A program made the position numbers and the translations under genes. From Terriglobia bacterium (GTDB lineage Bacteria; Acidobacteriota; Terriglobia; Bryobacterales; Bryobacteraceae), in contig JAIQFS010000006.1 of the NCBI GenBank assembly GCA_020073145.1, positions 1 to 64,000 of the forward strand: a stretch of DNA of 64,000 nucleotides, written 5' to 3'. The notes under the pieces are model-generated. The model was given only the letters and a program-made list of their open reading frames with translations, searched no databases and had not been told where the DNA came from. The first letter of the stretch is position 1. Each line of letters starts with the position of its first letter. This document shows positions 7,461 through 16,319 of the stretch, piece after piece.

Positions 7461-8795
7461 ATGAATCAGCGGCAATTCCTCGGTTGGGCAGCGGCGCTGG
7501 CGCTTGGGGTTTTGCCGGCCGCGCGCGGTCAGCAGGCGGATTCCAAGGTTGACGCGGCGTTTCAAAAGTTCTGGGCGGCCGATAGCCCGGCGGCGGCGGC
7601 GAAGCGCGCCAGTGACATTGAGAAGTCGGGCGTTTCGTTTGACGAGGCGTTGCGGCGTCTGAAGGCGGGGCGCGCGTACACGGCGCAGAAGAGCGGCGTG
7701 GTGCAGTTGATGAACCGGACCGAGGATGGAGCGGAGCATTATTACTCGGTGGACATTCCGGAAGCGTACGATCCGGGGCGGCGCTACCAGGTGCGGTTCC
7801 AACTGCATGGGGGCATCGGGGCGCGAACCGACAACAAACCGCGAGGCAACGGAGAGATCGGAAGGCTGGCGGGCGCCGAGCAGATCTACGTGCTGCCGTA
7901 TGCATGGGAGGACGCGCCGTGGTGGGGGGCCGACCAGGTGCTCAACCTGGGCGCGATTGTGGACGCGCTCAAGAGGACGTACAACGTTGACGAAAACCGG
8001 GTGGTGGTGGCGGGCGTGTCCGACGGGGCGACGGGCGCGTATTACATCGCGATGCGGGACACGACGCCGTACGCCAGCTTCCTGCCGCTGAACGGATTTC
8101 TGATGGTGCTGGCCAACCGCGAGATTGACGACGGCCGGATTTTCCCCAACAACCTGCGGAACAAACCGCTGTTTGCGGTGAACGGAGGGCGGGACCCGTT
8201 GTATCCGACGTCGGACGTGGAACCGTTCACGCGGCACCTGATGAACAGCGGGGTGACGATGGAGTATCATCCGCAGCCGGACGGGGAGCACAACACGCGG
8301 TGGTGGCCGGAGGTGAAGGACGTGTTCGAGAAGTTCGTGAGCGATCATCCGCGCGATCCGGACCCGGACCGGCTGACGTGGGAGGCGGCGGACGCGGTGC
8401 ATGGCCGGGCGCATTGGCTGGAGATCAACCGGTTCGGCAAGGCCTTGGGAGAAAACGCGGCGATGTCGGATGTGAACGACGTGGATGCTTCCGAGACGGG
8501 GCGATTCGGCGTGCCGGCAGGCCGGTTGTTCCGGGGCTCGAAGGACGCTGGTCGCGTCGACCTGGAGCGGGCGGGGAACACGGTGAAGGCGTCGACACGA
8601 GGGGTGACGGAGTTCACGCTGCTGCTCGCGGCGGAGAAATTCGACTTCAGCCAACCCATCGTGGTGATCGCGAACGGGCGGGAAGTGTTTCACGGGCGTG
8701 TGGAGCGGAGCGTGAAGACGCTGCTGCAGAGGGCCGCGCGGGACAATGACCGGACGATGCTGTACGCGGCGGAGTTGCCGGTTCATCTGCAGTGA
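7461..8795 (+). CDS. Secreted alpha/beta-hydrolase, esterase-like
   Basis: A 444-residue protein with an N-terminal signal peptide (RQFLGWAAALALGVLPAARG) and an alpha/beta-hydrolase core. The nucleophile motif is GVSDG with serine 187. FQLHGGIG at about 113-120 forms the oxyanion-side strand, NGGRDPLYP carries a candidate acid, and PDGEHNTRWW a candidate histidine. The fold resembles PHB-depolymerase/feruloyl-esterase-like enzymes; the substrate is unknown. The C-terminal 130 residues form a separate beta-rich region. The ATG at 7461 is about 16 bases after GGGAGG, a longer gap than usual. It may be co-transcribed with the VOC gene downstream. Confidence 0.82.
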   Translation: MNQRQFLGWAAALALGVLPAARGQQADSKVDAAFQKFWAADSPAAAAKRASDIEKSGVSFDEALRRLKAGRAYTAQKSGVVQLMNRTEDGAEHYYSVDIPEAYDPGRRYQVRFQLHGGIGARTDNKPRGNGEIGRLAGAEQIYVLPYAWEDAPWWGADQVLNLGAIVDALKRTYNVDENRVVVAGVSDGATGAYYIAMRDTTPYASFLPLNGFLMVLANREIDDGRIFPNNLRNKPLFAVNGGRDPLYPTSDVEPFTRHLMNSGVTMEYHPQPDGEHNTRWWPEVKDVFEKFVSDHPRDPDPDRLTWEAADAVHGRAHWLEINRFGKALGENAAMSDVNDVDASETGRFGVPAGRLFRGSKDAGRVDLERAGNTVKASTRGVTEFTLLLAAEKFDFSQPIVVIANGREVFHGRVERSVKTLLQRAARDNDRTMLYAAELPVHLQ

Positions 8796-8848
8796 CGGCG
8801 GTTCGCGGCGGCCGGCCGAACACTTGGGGGGGCACCCAGGAGGGCGAC

Positions 8849-9673
8849 ATGAGATCAGGAGCAATGGGGCGGCGCGCGGCGCTGGGCGCGATGGGCGCGG
8901 CGGCGTGGGCGGCGCGGCAGGCAACGGCGGCGGGCGAGCCGGGGTTTGGGTTCCGCGGGCTCGATCACGTGGAGTTTTGGACCGCGGACGTGGAGAAATC
9001 GGCGGGGTTCTATGCGCGGGTCTTCGGCCCCACGGTGCTGAAGAACCGGCGGACGCCGCGGCGGTACGTCAAGCTCGGCTCGGGATTTGTGGCGATGGAC
9101 AAGGGACCGGAGATTCGGGTGGATCACGTGTGCGCTGGGATCGAGGGGTTCCAGATCGCGAGTCTGCACAGCTACCTGGAGCAGCAAGGGCTGGCGTACA
9201 AAGATTATCCCAGCGGCAAGGATTTGTACGTCACCGATCCGGATGGGACGCGGCTGCAGTTGGGAGCGGCGGATTCGTGGAGCGGGCTGCCGGGTGATCC
9301 GGAAGCGGTGGCGGCTGCGGGAGGTCCGATCTTCCAGCCGGCGGGCATCGACCACATTCTGCTGAACGTTTCCGACGTCGCGAAGGCGGAGGCGTTCTAC
9401 GAGAAGATTTTCGGACCGGTGACGCAGCGCCGGAACAACCGCACCTGGTTCCAGGCGGGGAAGTCGCGCGTCGGGCTGCTCAAAACGCCGGGGGGGCAGC
9501 GCGCGGGCGTGAATCACTACTGCGTGTTGGCGGGGGCGTTCAATTACGATGAAGCGGTCCGGAAGCTGACTGAGGCCGGGGCCCAGGTGGAAAAGCCCGA
9601 GATCGCGGGGGCGCCCGAATTCCGCGACCCGGACGGGTACCTGGTGCAGGTGATGGGGCCGCGGACGGCGTAA
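8849..9673 (+). CDS. Exported two-domain VOC (glyoxalase/dioxygenase-fold) protein
   Basis: A 274-residue protein with a twin-arginine-like leader (GRRAALGAMGAAAWAA). It holds two vicinal-oxygen-chelate modules: the first from FRGLDHVEFWTADVEKSAGF to TDPDGTRLQL, the second from AGIDHILLNVSDVAKAEAFY to RDPDGYLVQVMG. VOC enzymes bind a divalent metal through His/Glu residues; the His of GLDHVEF and of GIDHILL are candidates. AGGAGGG is placed well before the ATG. It follows the hydrolase by 53 bases. The substrate is unknown, and export of a VOC protein is uncommon outside acidobacteria and planctomycetes. Confidence 0.82.
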   Translation: MRSGAMGRRAALGAMGAAAWAARQATAAGEPGFGFRGLDHVEFWTADVEKSAGFYARVFGPTVLKNRRTPRRYVKLGSGFVAMDKGPEIRVDHVCAGIEGFQIASLHSYLEQQGLAYKDYPSGKDLYVTDPDGTRLQLGAADSWSGLPGDPEAVAAAGGPIFQPAGIDHILLNVSDVAKAEAFYEKIFGPVTQRRNNRTWFQAGKSRVGLLKTPGGQRAGVNHYCVLAGAFNYDEAVRKLTEAGAQVEKPEIAGAPEFRDPDGYLVQVMGPRTA

Positions 9674-9731
9674 CGAGGCGCCCGTCAAGTTCCGCAGGAA
9701 TCCGCCGATAGAACAGGCGGAGGATTCTTCC

Positions 9732-10904
9732 TTGAAAACAACAATGGCGCTGGTGGTGGCGGTGTGCGGCGGGATTGCCGCGGCGCAGCGGACGGGGCCG
9801 CCGGCCGCCAGGGGCAATTACTATCGGATGAAAGTGGCGCGGATCGTGGATGAGCGGGGGTTCGAACGGGCGATGACCGCGCTGACGATGCTGATCCCGG
9901 CGGACTGGCAATTTCAAGGGAATGCGCAATACGCGGCGGCGCCGGGGTGCCACGCCAACCTGGTGCGGCTGGGATTTCGCGCGACCAGTCCAGACGGGCG
10001 GCTGGCGATCGAACTGTTTCCGGGCAACGTGTGGCAGTGGGCGGACGACCGGAACGCGGTCGGGCTAATGCAGGCGAGCAACCAGCAACTGGCGCAATTC
10101 GGCGGGCGCGGCTGTGACCTGAATCCGCCGCTGACGGCCGAGGAGTTTCTGCGGCGGGCGGTGCTTCCGGGCGCGCGGCGCGAGGCCCGGGTCCAGGGTG
10201 TGGAACCGATTCCCGATGTGGCCCAGGAGGCGCAGGAACAAGCGCGGCAGATGGAGCAGGGGGCGGCGCGCCAGGGAGTGCCAATGCGGCTGCGGGTGGA
10301 CGTGACGCGCCTGCGTCTGAATTACAATCTGAGCGGGCAGCCAGTGGAAGAGTGGATGACGGCGATGACGTATGCCAGCGGCATTCCGGGGCCCACGTTC
10401 AATCCGATGACCGGCCAGATGGGGCAGGCGCTGTATTACACCTGCGGGGGCGATCACGTGATTGGGTTGCGCGCGCCGCAGGGCCAGTTGGACGGGCAGG
10501 AGAAATTCTTCCGTATGGTGCTTTCGACGATCCGGGTGGATCCGGAGTGGGCGGCGCGGGTGGCGCAGTCGATCGCGAATCTGCAGGCGACGGATCTTAA
10601 GGGCGCGCGCGACCGTTCGGCAATCGCGACCCAGAGCAGGCGGGACATCGGCAACATCATCCGCGAGACGCACGCGAACACCAATCAAGGCCGCGATCGC
10701 GCGATGGAAGGCTGGAGCCAGTACATGCGCGGGGTGGAGACGTTCCGGAATCCGGCGACCGGCGAGAGTGTGGATCTGAGCAACCAGTACGGCCACGCCT
10801 GGGCCGGGGCGAACGGCGAATACATTGTCAGCGACTCGACCAGCTTCGACCCGAACGTGTCGGTGCGAGGGAACTGGACTCGGCTGGAGCCGGTGCGGCG
10901 CTAG
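9732..10904 (+). CDS. Secreted protein of unknown function
   Basis: A 390-residue protein with a short signal peptide (MALVVAVCGGIAAAQ). The body contains a region YYTCGGDHVIGLRAPQGQLD and a C-terminal part rich in Gly and Asn (ATGESVDLSNQYGHAWAGAN). A coiled, Glu/Gln-rich stretch (VAQEAQEQARQMEQGAARQG) lies at about 165-190. I do not recognise the family. The frame begins at a TTG (9732) about ten bases after GGAGGA; an ATG four codons later is the alternative. It follows the VOC gene by 58 bases and may belong to the same transcript. Confidence 0.7.
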   Translation: MKTTMALVVAVCGGIAAAQRTGPPAARGNYYRMKVARIVDERGFERAMTALTMLIPADWQFQGNAQYAAAPGCHANLVRLGFRATSPDGRLAIELFPGNVWQWADDRNAVGLMQASNQQLAQFGGRGCDLNPPLTAEEFLRRAVLPGARREARVQGVEPIPDVAQEAQEQARQMEQGAARQGVPMRLRVDVTRLRLNYNLSGQPVEEWMTAMTYASGIPGPTFNPMTGQMGQALYYTCGGDHVIGLRAPQGQLDGQEKFFRMVLSTIRVDPEWAARVAQSIANLQATDLKGARDRSAIATQSRRDIGNIIRETHANTNQGRDRAMEGWSQYMRGVETFRNPATGESVDLSNQYGHAWAGANGEYIVSDSTSFDPNVSVRGNWTRLEPVRR

Positions 10905-10932
10905 CGGCCTGTACCAGGATTCGTGAACGGAG

Positions 10933-10945
10933 AGGCTGGCAGCCT
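10933..10945. repeat. Short GGCTGGCAGCC-type palindrome
   Basis: AGGCT-GGC-AGCCT lies between the secreted unknown gene and the PhzF gene. Its core resembles the palindromes at 7367-7403 and 39415-39435. No T-run follows. Confidence 0.3.
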
Positions 10946-11017
10946 GCTCCACGAGCGCTTACCGCAAAGAGCGCGTTGGCGGTGGTTCCAGACGCGGCAG
11001 CCGCGATACGCTGGAGT

Positions 11018-11809
11018 ATGCCTGTTCGGATCGTTCAAGTCGACGCCTTCACCAGCCGCCCGTTTGCGGGTAACCCGGCGGCGGTGTGCATTCTTCCGGC
11101 GAGCCCCGCGGAAGAGTGGATGCGCGATGTCGCGCGCGAGATGAACCTGTCGGAGACGGCCTTCCTGGTGCCGCTGGAAGACCGCTACAGCCTCCGCTGG
11201 TTTACGCCGGCGGTGGAAGTCGACCTCTGCGGGCACGCGACGTTGGCGGCCGCTCACGTGCTGTGGGAAAACGGCCATCTGGCGGCGGGAAAGCAGGCGC
11301 GGTTTCAGACGCGCAGCGGGCTGTTGTTGGCGGACCAGCGGGGCGATTGGATCGAACTGGACTTTCCGGCGACGGTGGCAGCGCCGGCCGAAGCGCCGCC
11401 GCATCTGCTGGAAGCCTTGGGAACGAGCGCGAAATTCGTGGGGAAGTCGCGGTTCGACTACCTGGTGGAGGTGGAGTCGGAGGAACGCGTGCGAGCGTTG
11501 GCGCCGGACTTCACCGCACTGCGCACGGTGGGGGTGCGGGGGGTGATCGTCACCGCGCGGTCGGCGCCGGCGGAGTTCGATTTCGTCTCACGGTTCTTCG
11601 CGCCGGGTTCTGGAATCGACGAAGACCCGGTGACGGGCTCGGCGCACTGCGCGCTCGGCCCGTACTGGAGCAAGCAACTGGGCAAGCAGGAACTGGTGGC
11701 GTACCAGGCCTCGGCGCGCGGCGGCGTGGTGCGGGTGCGGATGGCCGGCGACCGCGCCATCCTGGGCGGGCAGGCGGTGACGGTGCTGCGGGGGGAACTG
11801 GCAGCGTAG
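11018..11809 (+). CDS. PhzF-family isomerase/epimerase-like protein
   Basis: A 263-residue protein of the diaminopimelate-epimerase-like fold. Family signatures are VQVDAFTSRPFAGNPAAVC at the N-terminus, NLSETAFL with the catalytic glutamate at 46, CGHATLAAAHVL, and FAPGSGIDEDPVTGSAHCAL in the second half. PhzF of phenazine synthesis is an isomerase, but most relatives, including YddE, have no known substrate and no phenazine genes are present here. The ATG at 11018 begins the conserved PVRIVQVDAF; an ATG 14 codons upstream adds unrelated sequence. Confidence 0.9.
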   Translation: MPVRIVQVDAFTSRPFAGNPAAVCILPASPAEEWMRDVAREMNLSETAFLVPLEDRYSLRWFTPAVEVDLCGHATLAAAHVLWENGHLAAGKQARFQTRSGLLLADQRGDWIELDFPATVAAPAEAPPHLLEALGTSAKFVGKSRFDYLVEVESEERVRALAPDFTALRTVGVRGVIVTARSAPAEFDFVSRFFAPGSGIDEDPVTGSAHCALGPYWSKQLGKQELVAYQASARGGVVRVRMAGDRAILGGQAVTVLRGELAA

Positions 11810-11826
11810 GGACGCCGGGCTGTTCA

Positions 11827-11849
11827 GGCGGCAAGCCCAAGCTGCCGCC
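11827..11849. terminator. Hairpin between convergent genes
   Basis: GGCGGCA (11827-11833) pairs with TGCCGCC (11843-11849) across nine bases, 18 bases after the PhzF stop and 28 before the stop of the convergent gene. It could end both transcripts, though no T-run is present. Confidence 0.4.
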
Positions 11850-11876
11850 CTCAGCTTGCAGCAGTTCGGACCAGAC

Positions 11877-12257
11877 CTACGGATCAATCGAGTGACCGTA
11901 GCTCTTGTCCTTCGGGTAGCCGTAGAGTTTGCCTTCCGAGACAAAACCGCAGTAGGCATGTGCCTTCTTGATCGGCTTCACAATCTTGACTGGCCCGGAC
12001 CCAGAGGAAAAGATCGCCGGTTGGAACGCGCTGGCCGGTTGCAGGTGCACGACGAAATCGGTGATACCCGGGGTATCCATGACCCAGTCGAGGGAGTCTC
12101 CCTGTTTCGCGTGGATCACCGACATCTGACCGGGTTTCACATCGGTGGCGGTGGTTGCGGCCGCTCCGGTGCGCGAGCCCGGGGTTATGGATTGCGTGGA
12201 GGCGGTCAGCGTCCATTTCGCCAGATCGTATTTCAGATGAATCTTCTTTTGTGCCAT
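11877..12257 (-). CDS. Hypothetical protein, possibly cupredoxin-like
   Basis: A 126-residue protein without a signal peptide, beginning MAQKKIHLKYDLAKWTL. The order of beta-prone segments and the motif HAKQGDSLDWVMD, followed by a late Cys in KAHAYCGFV, resemble the layout of small blue-copper folds, but a full His-Cys-His-Met ligand set is not evident. A strong AAAGGAGAGG site precedes the ATG. It lies 20 bases after the kinase-TPR gene on the same strand and probably belongs to that operon. No family is recognised. Confidence 0.6.
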   Translation of the reverse strand: MAQKKIHLKYDLAKWTLTASTQSITPGSRTGAAATTATDVKPGQMSVIHAKQGDSLDWVMDTPGITDFVVHLQPASAFQPAIFSSGSGPVKIVKPIKKAHAYCGFVSEGKLYGYPKDKSYGHSIDP

Positions 12258-12277
12258 TTCCTCTCCTTTTGCAAATG

Positions 12278-14968
12278 CTACGGCTGGGACATTCTATTTC
12301 TGAGCAGGTCCTGGAAGCGGGAGTCACCCTGCAACTCCTTCAGGTCCGGCTGTTGGCTCAATTCTTGGACCAGCGGCGCCGGCGCCGTGGCGAGCACTCT
12401 GAGGGTCTGATCTCGTTCCCGCAGGGCTTCAAAAGTGAAGGCTGCCTCCCTGGTAACGGTGGCGTTACCAGGGCCCATTCCCAAAGCTTGAAGAACTTCG
12501 AATTCCGCCTGGTCCCTCACGCCGAGCTGTGCGAGCGAATATGCGAGTCCAACCCTGGCGACGGCATCCCGCGGGTTCTGGATCAGGTCCGACTGGGACA
12601 TCGCCTGGGCCTTGCGGTACATCTCCGATGCCTCCGCGTTGCGCCCCAGTTGACGGTAGGCATCCGCGAGATTCCAGAACGGGATCGCATTGGGCGTTGT
12701 TGCCTGCACGCTCCGCTCGAAGTAGCGCGCGGCTTCCGAGTAGCGTTCCTCCTGGTAGTAAAGAGCTCCCAGGTTTGTCAGTACGGAGGGCGACGGCAGG
12801 AGCTGTAATGAGGTTAGGAGTGATTGTTCCGCCGCTTGAAGTCGTCCTTGCTGCTTGAGTGCCAACCCCAAATCCATATGGCCTCGGGCGAAACCGGGGG
12901 CCACAGCGGTCGCCTGCCGATAGAGTCCTTCGGCCTCATGGAATTGCCCTCGGTTCAAATAGAACGTGCCGAGCTCCATGTATGGGGCATAGTAATCGGG
13001 AAGAGCCGCAATCGCCTTCTGGTAGGTTGCAATCGCCTCGTCGGTTCGATTCATGCCGGCGTACGCCGACGCCAGACGGTTCCAGGCTTCGGCATCGTTC
13101 GGGGCTAGTTCGAGAGCGCGATTGAAGTCCTGCGCGGCTTGTTCGTACCAGCCATGCTGCTGCTTGTATAACCCGGCAGCCTTCAGCACCGGCGGCGTAT
13201 CGGCGTTCAGGCTCTGAGCCTTGGCGACCGACTGGGCGGCTCGGTCGAGCCACTCCGCGCCATAGCCCCGTTGAAACTTCTGCACCTGGGCTTCGGCGAG
13301 TCCGGCATAGGGGAGCGGGGAGCGGGGATCCAGATCGCTAGCCTTTTGGAGGAACGGAATGGCCTCATCCGCGCTGACCCCGTCGCGGCGGAGCAGGTTG
13401 ATGCCCTGGATGTACCAGGGATAGGCCGCGACGGACACCAGTTCAAGGGAAACGCCGGCGCGCAGGTGGAACGCTCCGGTGACGGTGGCGGTGAGGGCTT
13501 TGGCCAAGAGCGAAATATCGTTAAGCCGGTAGGTGCCCTTCAATTCCTGGACGACTTGACCGGATCCAGTGTCGATGACAGAAGCTTGGACCACGGCCTG
13601 GCCGCCTTGGTTGCGGAGACGAGTGCGCAGCAGGTGGGTGGCCGACAGGACCGTGTGGGCGCGTTCGGACGTATCGACGCGGTTGCGCGCGGCTTCATTG
13701 GGCGGGATGACGACGAAGCCGCGGCGCGCGCCGGACAACCGGTCGGCCAGGTCGACGGCGAGGCCGGCCGCGGCCGGGACCGGCGCGCCCTCGACGGTAA
13801 TCGGGAGGATCGCCAGGCGCACAGCGGGACCTTGGGGTTCTCGTCCAAACCACAGGAGGGCGGCGACCATCGCCAGGGCGGCGGCTGCAACGGCGACGAT
13901 CCAGGGGCGCGGGCCGGCGGGGGCGTCCAGGCGGCCGCTGACCTCATCGGCCGAGGCGAAGCGGTCCTCCGGCGCGGATTCCAGGCAGCGCTTCACGATG
14001 CCGCTCCACGGCGCCGGGAGCTTCTCGCAGCGGCGGGCGACGGGGCGTTGGATGCTGGCCCGTCCCAGGGTCAGGGTGGTGGCGTCGGAGGCGAGGCGCG
14101 GTTCTTTGACCGGCGTGGGCAGCTTCCCGGTCAGCATCACGTGAACGATGACACCGAGCGCGTAGAGGTCGGACGCGACGCTGGGAGAAGCGCCAGAGAA
14201 CAGCTCGGGGGCCATGTAGTCGAGCGAGCCGCGCAACTGGTTGGTCAGGGCATCCTCAAGGCCGGCCGGGTTCATGGAGGCGAGTCCGAAATCGGTAATC
14301 ACAGCCCGTACTTCGGCACCGGGCATCGCGGTGAGGATGACGTTGCCGCATTTCAGATCGCCATGGATGACGCCCTGGCGGTGGGCCTGGGCCAGGCCGG
14401 CACAGATCTGGCGGGCGATCTCGCGCGCTTCGTCCGGCGGCAGAGGACCGGCGCGCCGGATGCGGGCGCTGAGGGTCTCTCCGTCGATGTATTCCATGGT
14501 GAGGAATTGGACCTCACCGGACTCGGTCCGGGTGGAGTGCAGGTCATGCACCTTGCACACGTTAAAGTGGCTGATCTCGCGGGCGGCGCGGGTTTCTGGG
14601 GGCAGGCGGTTATCGTGGCCGCGGACGGCCGATTTGAGGGCGACGCGGCGGTCGAGTTTTTCGTCGAAGGCCTCGTAGACCACACCCATACCGCCGCGGC
14701 CGACCTCGGATAGGACACGGAAGCGGCCGGCCACGAGTTCGCCCGGCTCGAAAGGGCGATCGAGATATTCGAAGGCGTCGAGGACGGTGTGGCAGAGGAA
14801 CCCGTCCATCCGCCCTTCCCACTGGACACGACCGGCGACTTCGTCGTACAGGCCGGCATCGCCGGCGCAGGCGGAGCGCAGGTAGCCCTCACGCGTCTCG
14901 GGCGATTGCTCGAGGGCCGCGCTGACCAGCGTCATGACGCGTTCGTCGCGTTGGCTTTCGTCTCGCAT
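12278..14968 (-). CDS. Membrane-anchored Ser/Thr protein kinase with TPR domain
   Basis: An 896-residue protein. An N-terminal segment (residues 1-60) of the type preceding acidobacterial kinases is followed by the kinase domain at about 82-350: glycine loop VGRGGMGVVYEAFD, lysine 112 in VALKS, catalytic loop HGDLKCGNVIL (His202, Asp204) and DFG at 226-228. A membrane helix lies at 355-373, then a TolB-like region, then many TPR units from about 580 to 840. Unusual points: HGD replaces HRD, and only two residues separate the alpha-C glutamate (131) from the HFNVCKVHD segment, so about seven residues of helix C appear lost. The start overlaps the sigma-factor gene by 37 bases; an ATG at 14935 would give an ATGA overlap instead. 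It probably phosphorylates unknown partners and works with the adjacent sigma factor. Confidence 0.9.
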   Translation of the reverse strand: MRDESQRDERVMTLVSAALEQSPETREGYLRSACAGDAGLYDEVAGRVQWEGRMDGFLCHTVLDAFEYLDRPFEPGELVAGRFRVLSEVGRGGMGVVYEAFDEKLDRRVALKSAVRGHDNRLPPETRAAREISHFNVCKVHDLHSTRTESGEVQFLTMEYIDGETLSARIRRAGPLPPDEAREIARQICAGLAQAHRQGVIHGDLKCGNVILTAMPGAEVRAVITDFGLASMNPAGLEDALTNQLRGSLDYMAPELFSGASPSVASDLYALGVIVHVMLTGKLPTPVKEPRLASDATTLTLGRASIQRPVARRCEKLPAPWSGIVKRCLESAPEDRFASADEVSGRLDAPAGPRPWIVAVAAAALAMVAALLWFGREPQGPAVRLAILPITVEGAPVPAAAGLAVDLADRLSGARRGFVVIPPNEAARNRVDTSERAHTVLSATHLLRTRLRNQGGQAVVQASVIDTGSGQVVQELKGTYRLNDISLLAKALTATVTGAFHLRAGVSLELVSVAAYPWYIQGINLLRRDGVSADEAIPFLQKASDLDPRSPLPYAGLAEAQVQKFQRGYGAEWLDRAAQSVAKAQSLNADTPPVLKAAGLYKQQHGWYEQAAQDFNRALELAPNDAEAWNRLASAYAGMNRTDEAIATYQKAIAALPDYYAPYMELGTFYLNRGQFHEAEGLYRQATAVAPGFARGHMDLGLALKQQGRLQAAEQSLLTSLQLLPSPSVLTNLGALYYQEERYSEAARYFERSVQATTPNAIPFWNLADAYRQLGRNAEASEMYRKAQAMSQSDLIQNPRDAVARVGLAYSLAQLGVRDQAEFEVLQALGMGPGNATVTREAAFTFEALRERDQTLRVLATAPAPLVQELSQQPDLKELQGDSRFQDLLRNRMSQP

Positions 14969-15525
14969 GAGGACGGGTTCAACTTCTCAAACAGCCAGCG
15001 CCGGGCGTCGCTGAACTGGCGCTGCATGGTCCGGAGGCGCAGGCCGAGCACTTCGGCCGTTTCGTCATCGGTGAGCCCCATGAAGTACTTCATCTCGACA
15101 ATGGAACACCAGTCGGGGTGGCTGGCCTGGAGTTCATCGAGCAAGGTATCGACGGCGATGGCCAGTTCGAGCTGGCCGCCCGGCCCGCGGAGGAAATCGC
15201 GAGTGCCATCGATCGGAACCATTTCCGACTTGGTGCGAGCGCGGGCGTGATCGATCAGCAAGCGCCGCATGATGCGGGCGGCCACGGCAAAGAAATGGCG
15301 CCGGCCTTCCCAATCGCGCTCGCGGCCGGCCAGCAGCCGCACATAGGCTTCGTTGAGCAGGGCGCTGGGCTCGAGGGTATGGTCGCGGCGCTCGCGGCGC
15401 ATCAAGGCGCGGGCGAGATTGCGGAGATCGGGCAGAACCAGACTGAAGAGACGTTCTTCGACAGCCCGGTCTCCGGCGCTCCAGGCGTGAAGCAGTTGGG
15501 TGATTTCGCCCGCAGCACGGTCCAT
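14932..15525 (-). CDS. ECF-type sigma factor (TIGR02999-like)
   Basis: A 197-residue sigma factor. Region 2 lies in EERLFSLVLPDLRNLARALM through LEPSALLNEAYVRL to RRHFFAVAARIMRRLLIDHA, and region 4 in SIVEMKYFMGLTDDETAEVLGLRLRTMQR. The phrases RNLARALMRRER, LEPSALLNEAYVRLL and RHFFAVAARIMRRLLIDHAR are characteristic of the family common in Acidobacteria and Planctomycetes and usually encoded beside Ser/Thr kinases, as here. The ATG at 15525 was preferred because GGAGAG precedes it; an upstream ATG adds 30 residues. Its target promoters are unknown. Confidence 0.9.
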   Translation of the reverse strand: MDRAAGEITQLLHAWSAGDRAVEERLFSLVLPDLRNLARALMRRERRDHTLEPSALLNEAYVRLLAGRERDWEGRRHFFAVAARIMRRLLIDHARARTKSEMVPIDGTRDFLRGPGGQLELAIAVDTLLDELQASHPDWCSIVEMKYFMGLTDDETAEVLGLRLRTMQRQFSDARRWLFEKLNPSSCETKANATNAS

Positions 15526-15665
15526 GAATCTCTCCGGGGGCCCAGTGAATTCTATCACGGGCCGGCCGCGCACCTGTGGAGAAACGTACGAATATAAGGT
15601 GGTCATTGCAGTCACTCAGGGGGATAAGCGGGAAATCCCTGAGGGCTCCGCCAAGAAATTTTGGC

Positions 15666-16319
15666 TCAGCCGCCGGAGGCGATGCGGAAGCCGTAATCCG
15701 CGTAGCGGAAGTCAGGAGGAATGCTGCTGCGGGCGGCGCATCGGGCGAGCTTGATGTGATGACGCCAGGCGCCGCCGCGCGAGACGCGCCGGGCGCCGGA
15801 TGGGGGGCCGTGGGGATTCCCGGCGGGAGACTCGATGTAGTAGTCGTGGGAGTACCAGTCAGAGCACCACTCGTGCACGTTCTCGCACATGTCGAACAAG
15901 CCGTAGGCGTTGGGCTCTGAGGCTCCGACAGGCTCGGGGCCGTGATGCCAGCGCAGGGCGTAGCCGGGCCGCGAGTCGGGGGGCGCATCTCCCCACGGGT
16001 ACAACTGCTGTTCGGCACCGCCGCGCGCGGCGTACTCCCACTCCGCTTCGGTGGGTAGGCGCAGAGGCAGGTTCCATCGGGCGGAGAGCCAGGCGCAGTA
16101 GTCCACGGCGTCGAACCAGTTGACGGAGGTCACGGGCAGGGCCGGGTTGTCGAAGGGGAAGGGGCGGAACAAGGCAAAGTCGGCGTTGGTCACCTGAAAG
16201 CGGCACAGGCGGAAGGGGGCCAGCGCGACGCGGTGGACAGGGCGTTCATCGTCGCGGCCGTTTTCCTGACCCATCCGGAACACGCCGCCGGGGATTGCGA
16301 GCAGATCGCCGGGGTTCAT
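15666..16319 (-). CDS. FGE-sulfatase-domain (SUMF1-like) protein lacking catalytic cysteines
   Basis: A 217-residue single-domain protein. Family motifs are IPGGVFRMGQE at the N-terminus, VTSVNWFDAVDYCAWLSARW, RLPTEAEWEYAARGG, YPWGD, NAYGLFDMCENVHEWCSDWY, and the closing RRVSRGGAWRHH then ARCAARSSIPPDFRYADYGF. Formylglycine-generating enzymes carry two copper-binding cysteines just after the GGSY/W motif; here that stretch is GGAWRHHIKLAR with none, so sulfatase activation is unlikely. The start lies inside the 3' end of the RNase R gene (74-base overlap, different frame), with no ribosome binding site, implying coupled translation. Confidence 0.85.
   Translation of the reverse strand: MNPGDLLAIPGGVFRMGQENGRDDERPVHRVALAPFRLCRFQVTNADFALFRPFPFDNPALPVTSVNWFDAVDYCAWLSARWNLPLRLPTEAEWEYAARGGAEQQLYPWGDAPPDSRPGYALRWHHGPEPVGASEPNAYGLFDMCENVHEWCSDWYSHDYYIESPAGNPHGPPSGARRVSRGGAWRHHIKLARCAARSSIPPDFRYADYGFRIASGG

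Noticed and set aside
11018-11809. The PhzF protein as evidence of phenazine biosynthesis.
   Set aside because: No other phz genes are present, and most PhzF relatives are not phenazine enzymes.
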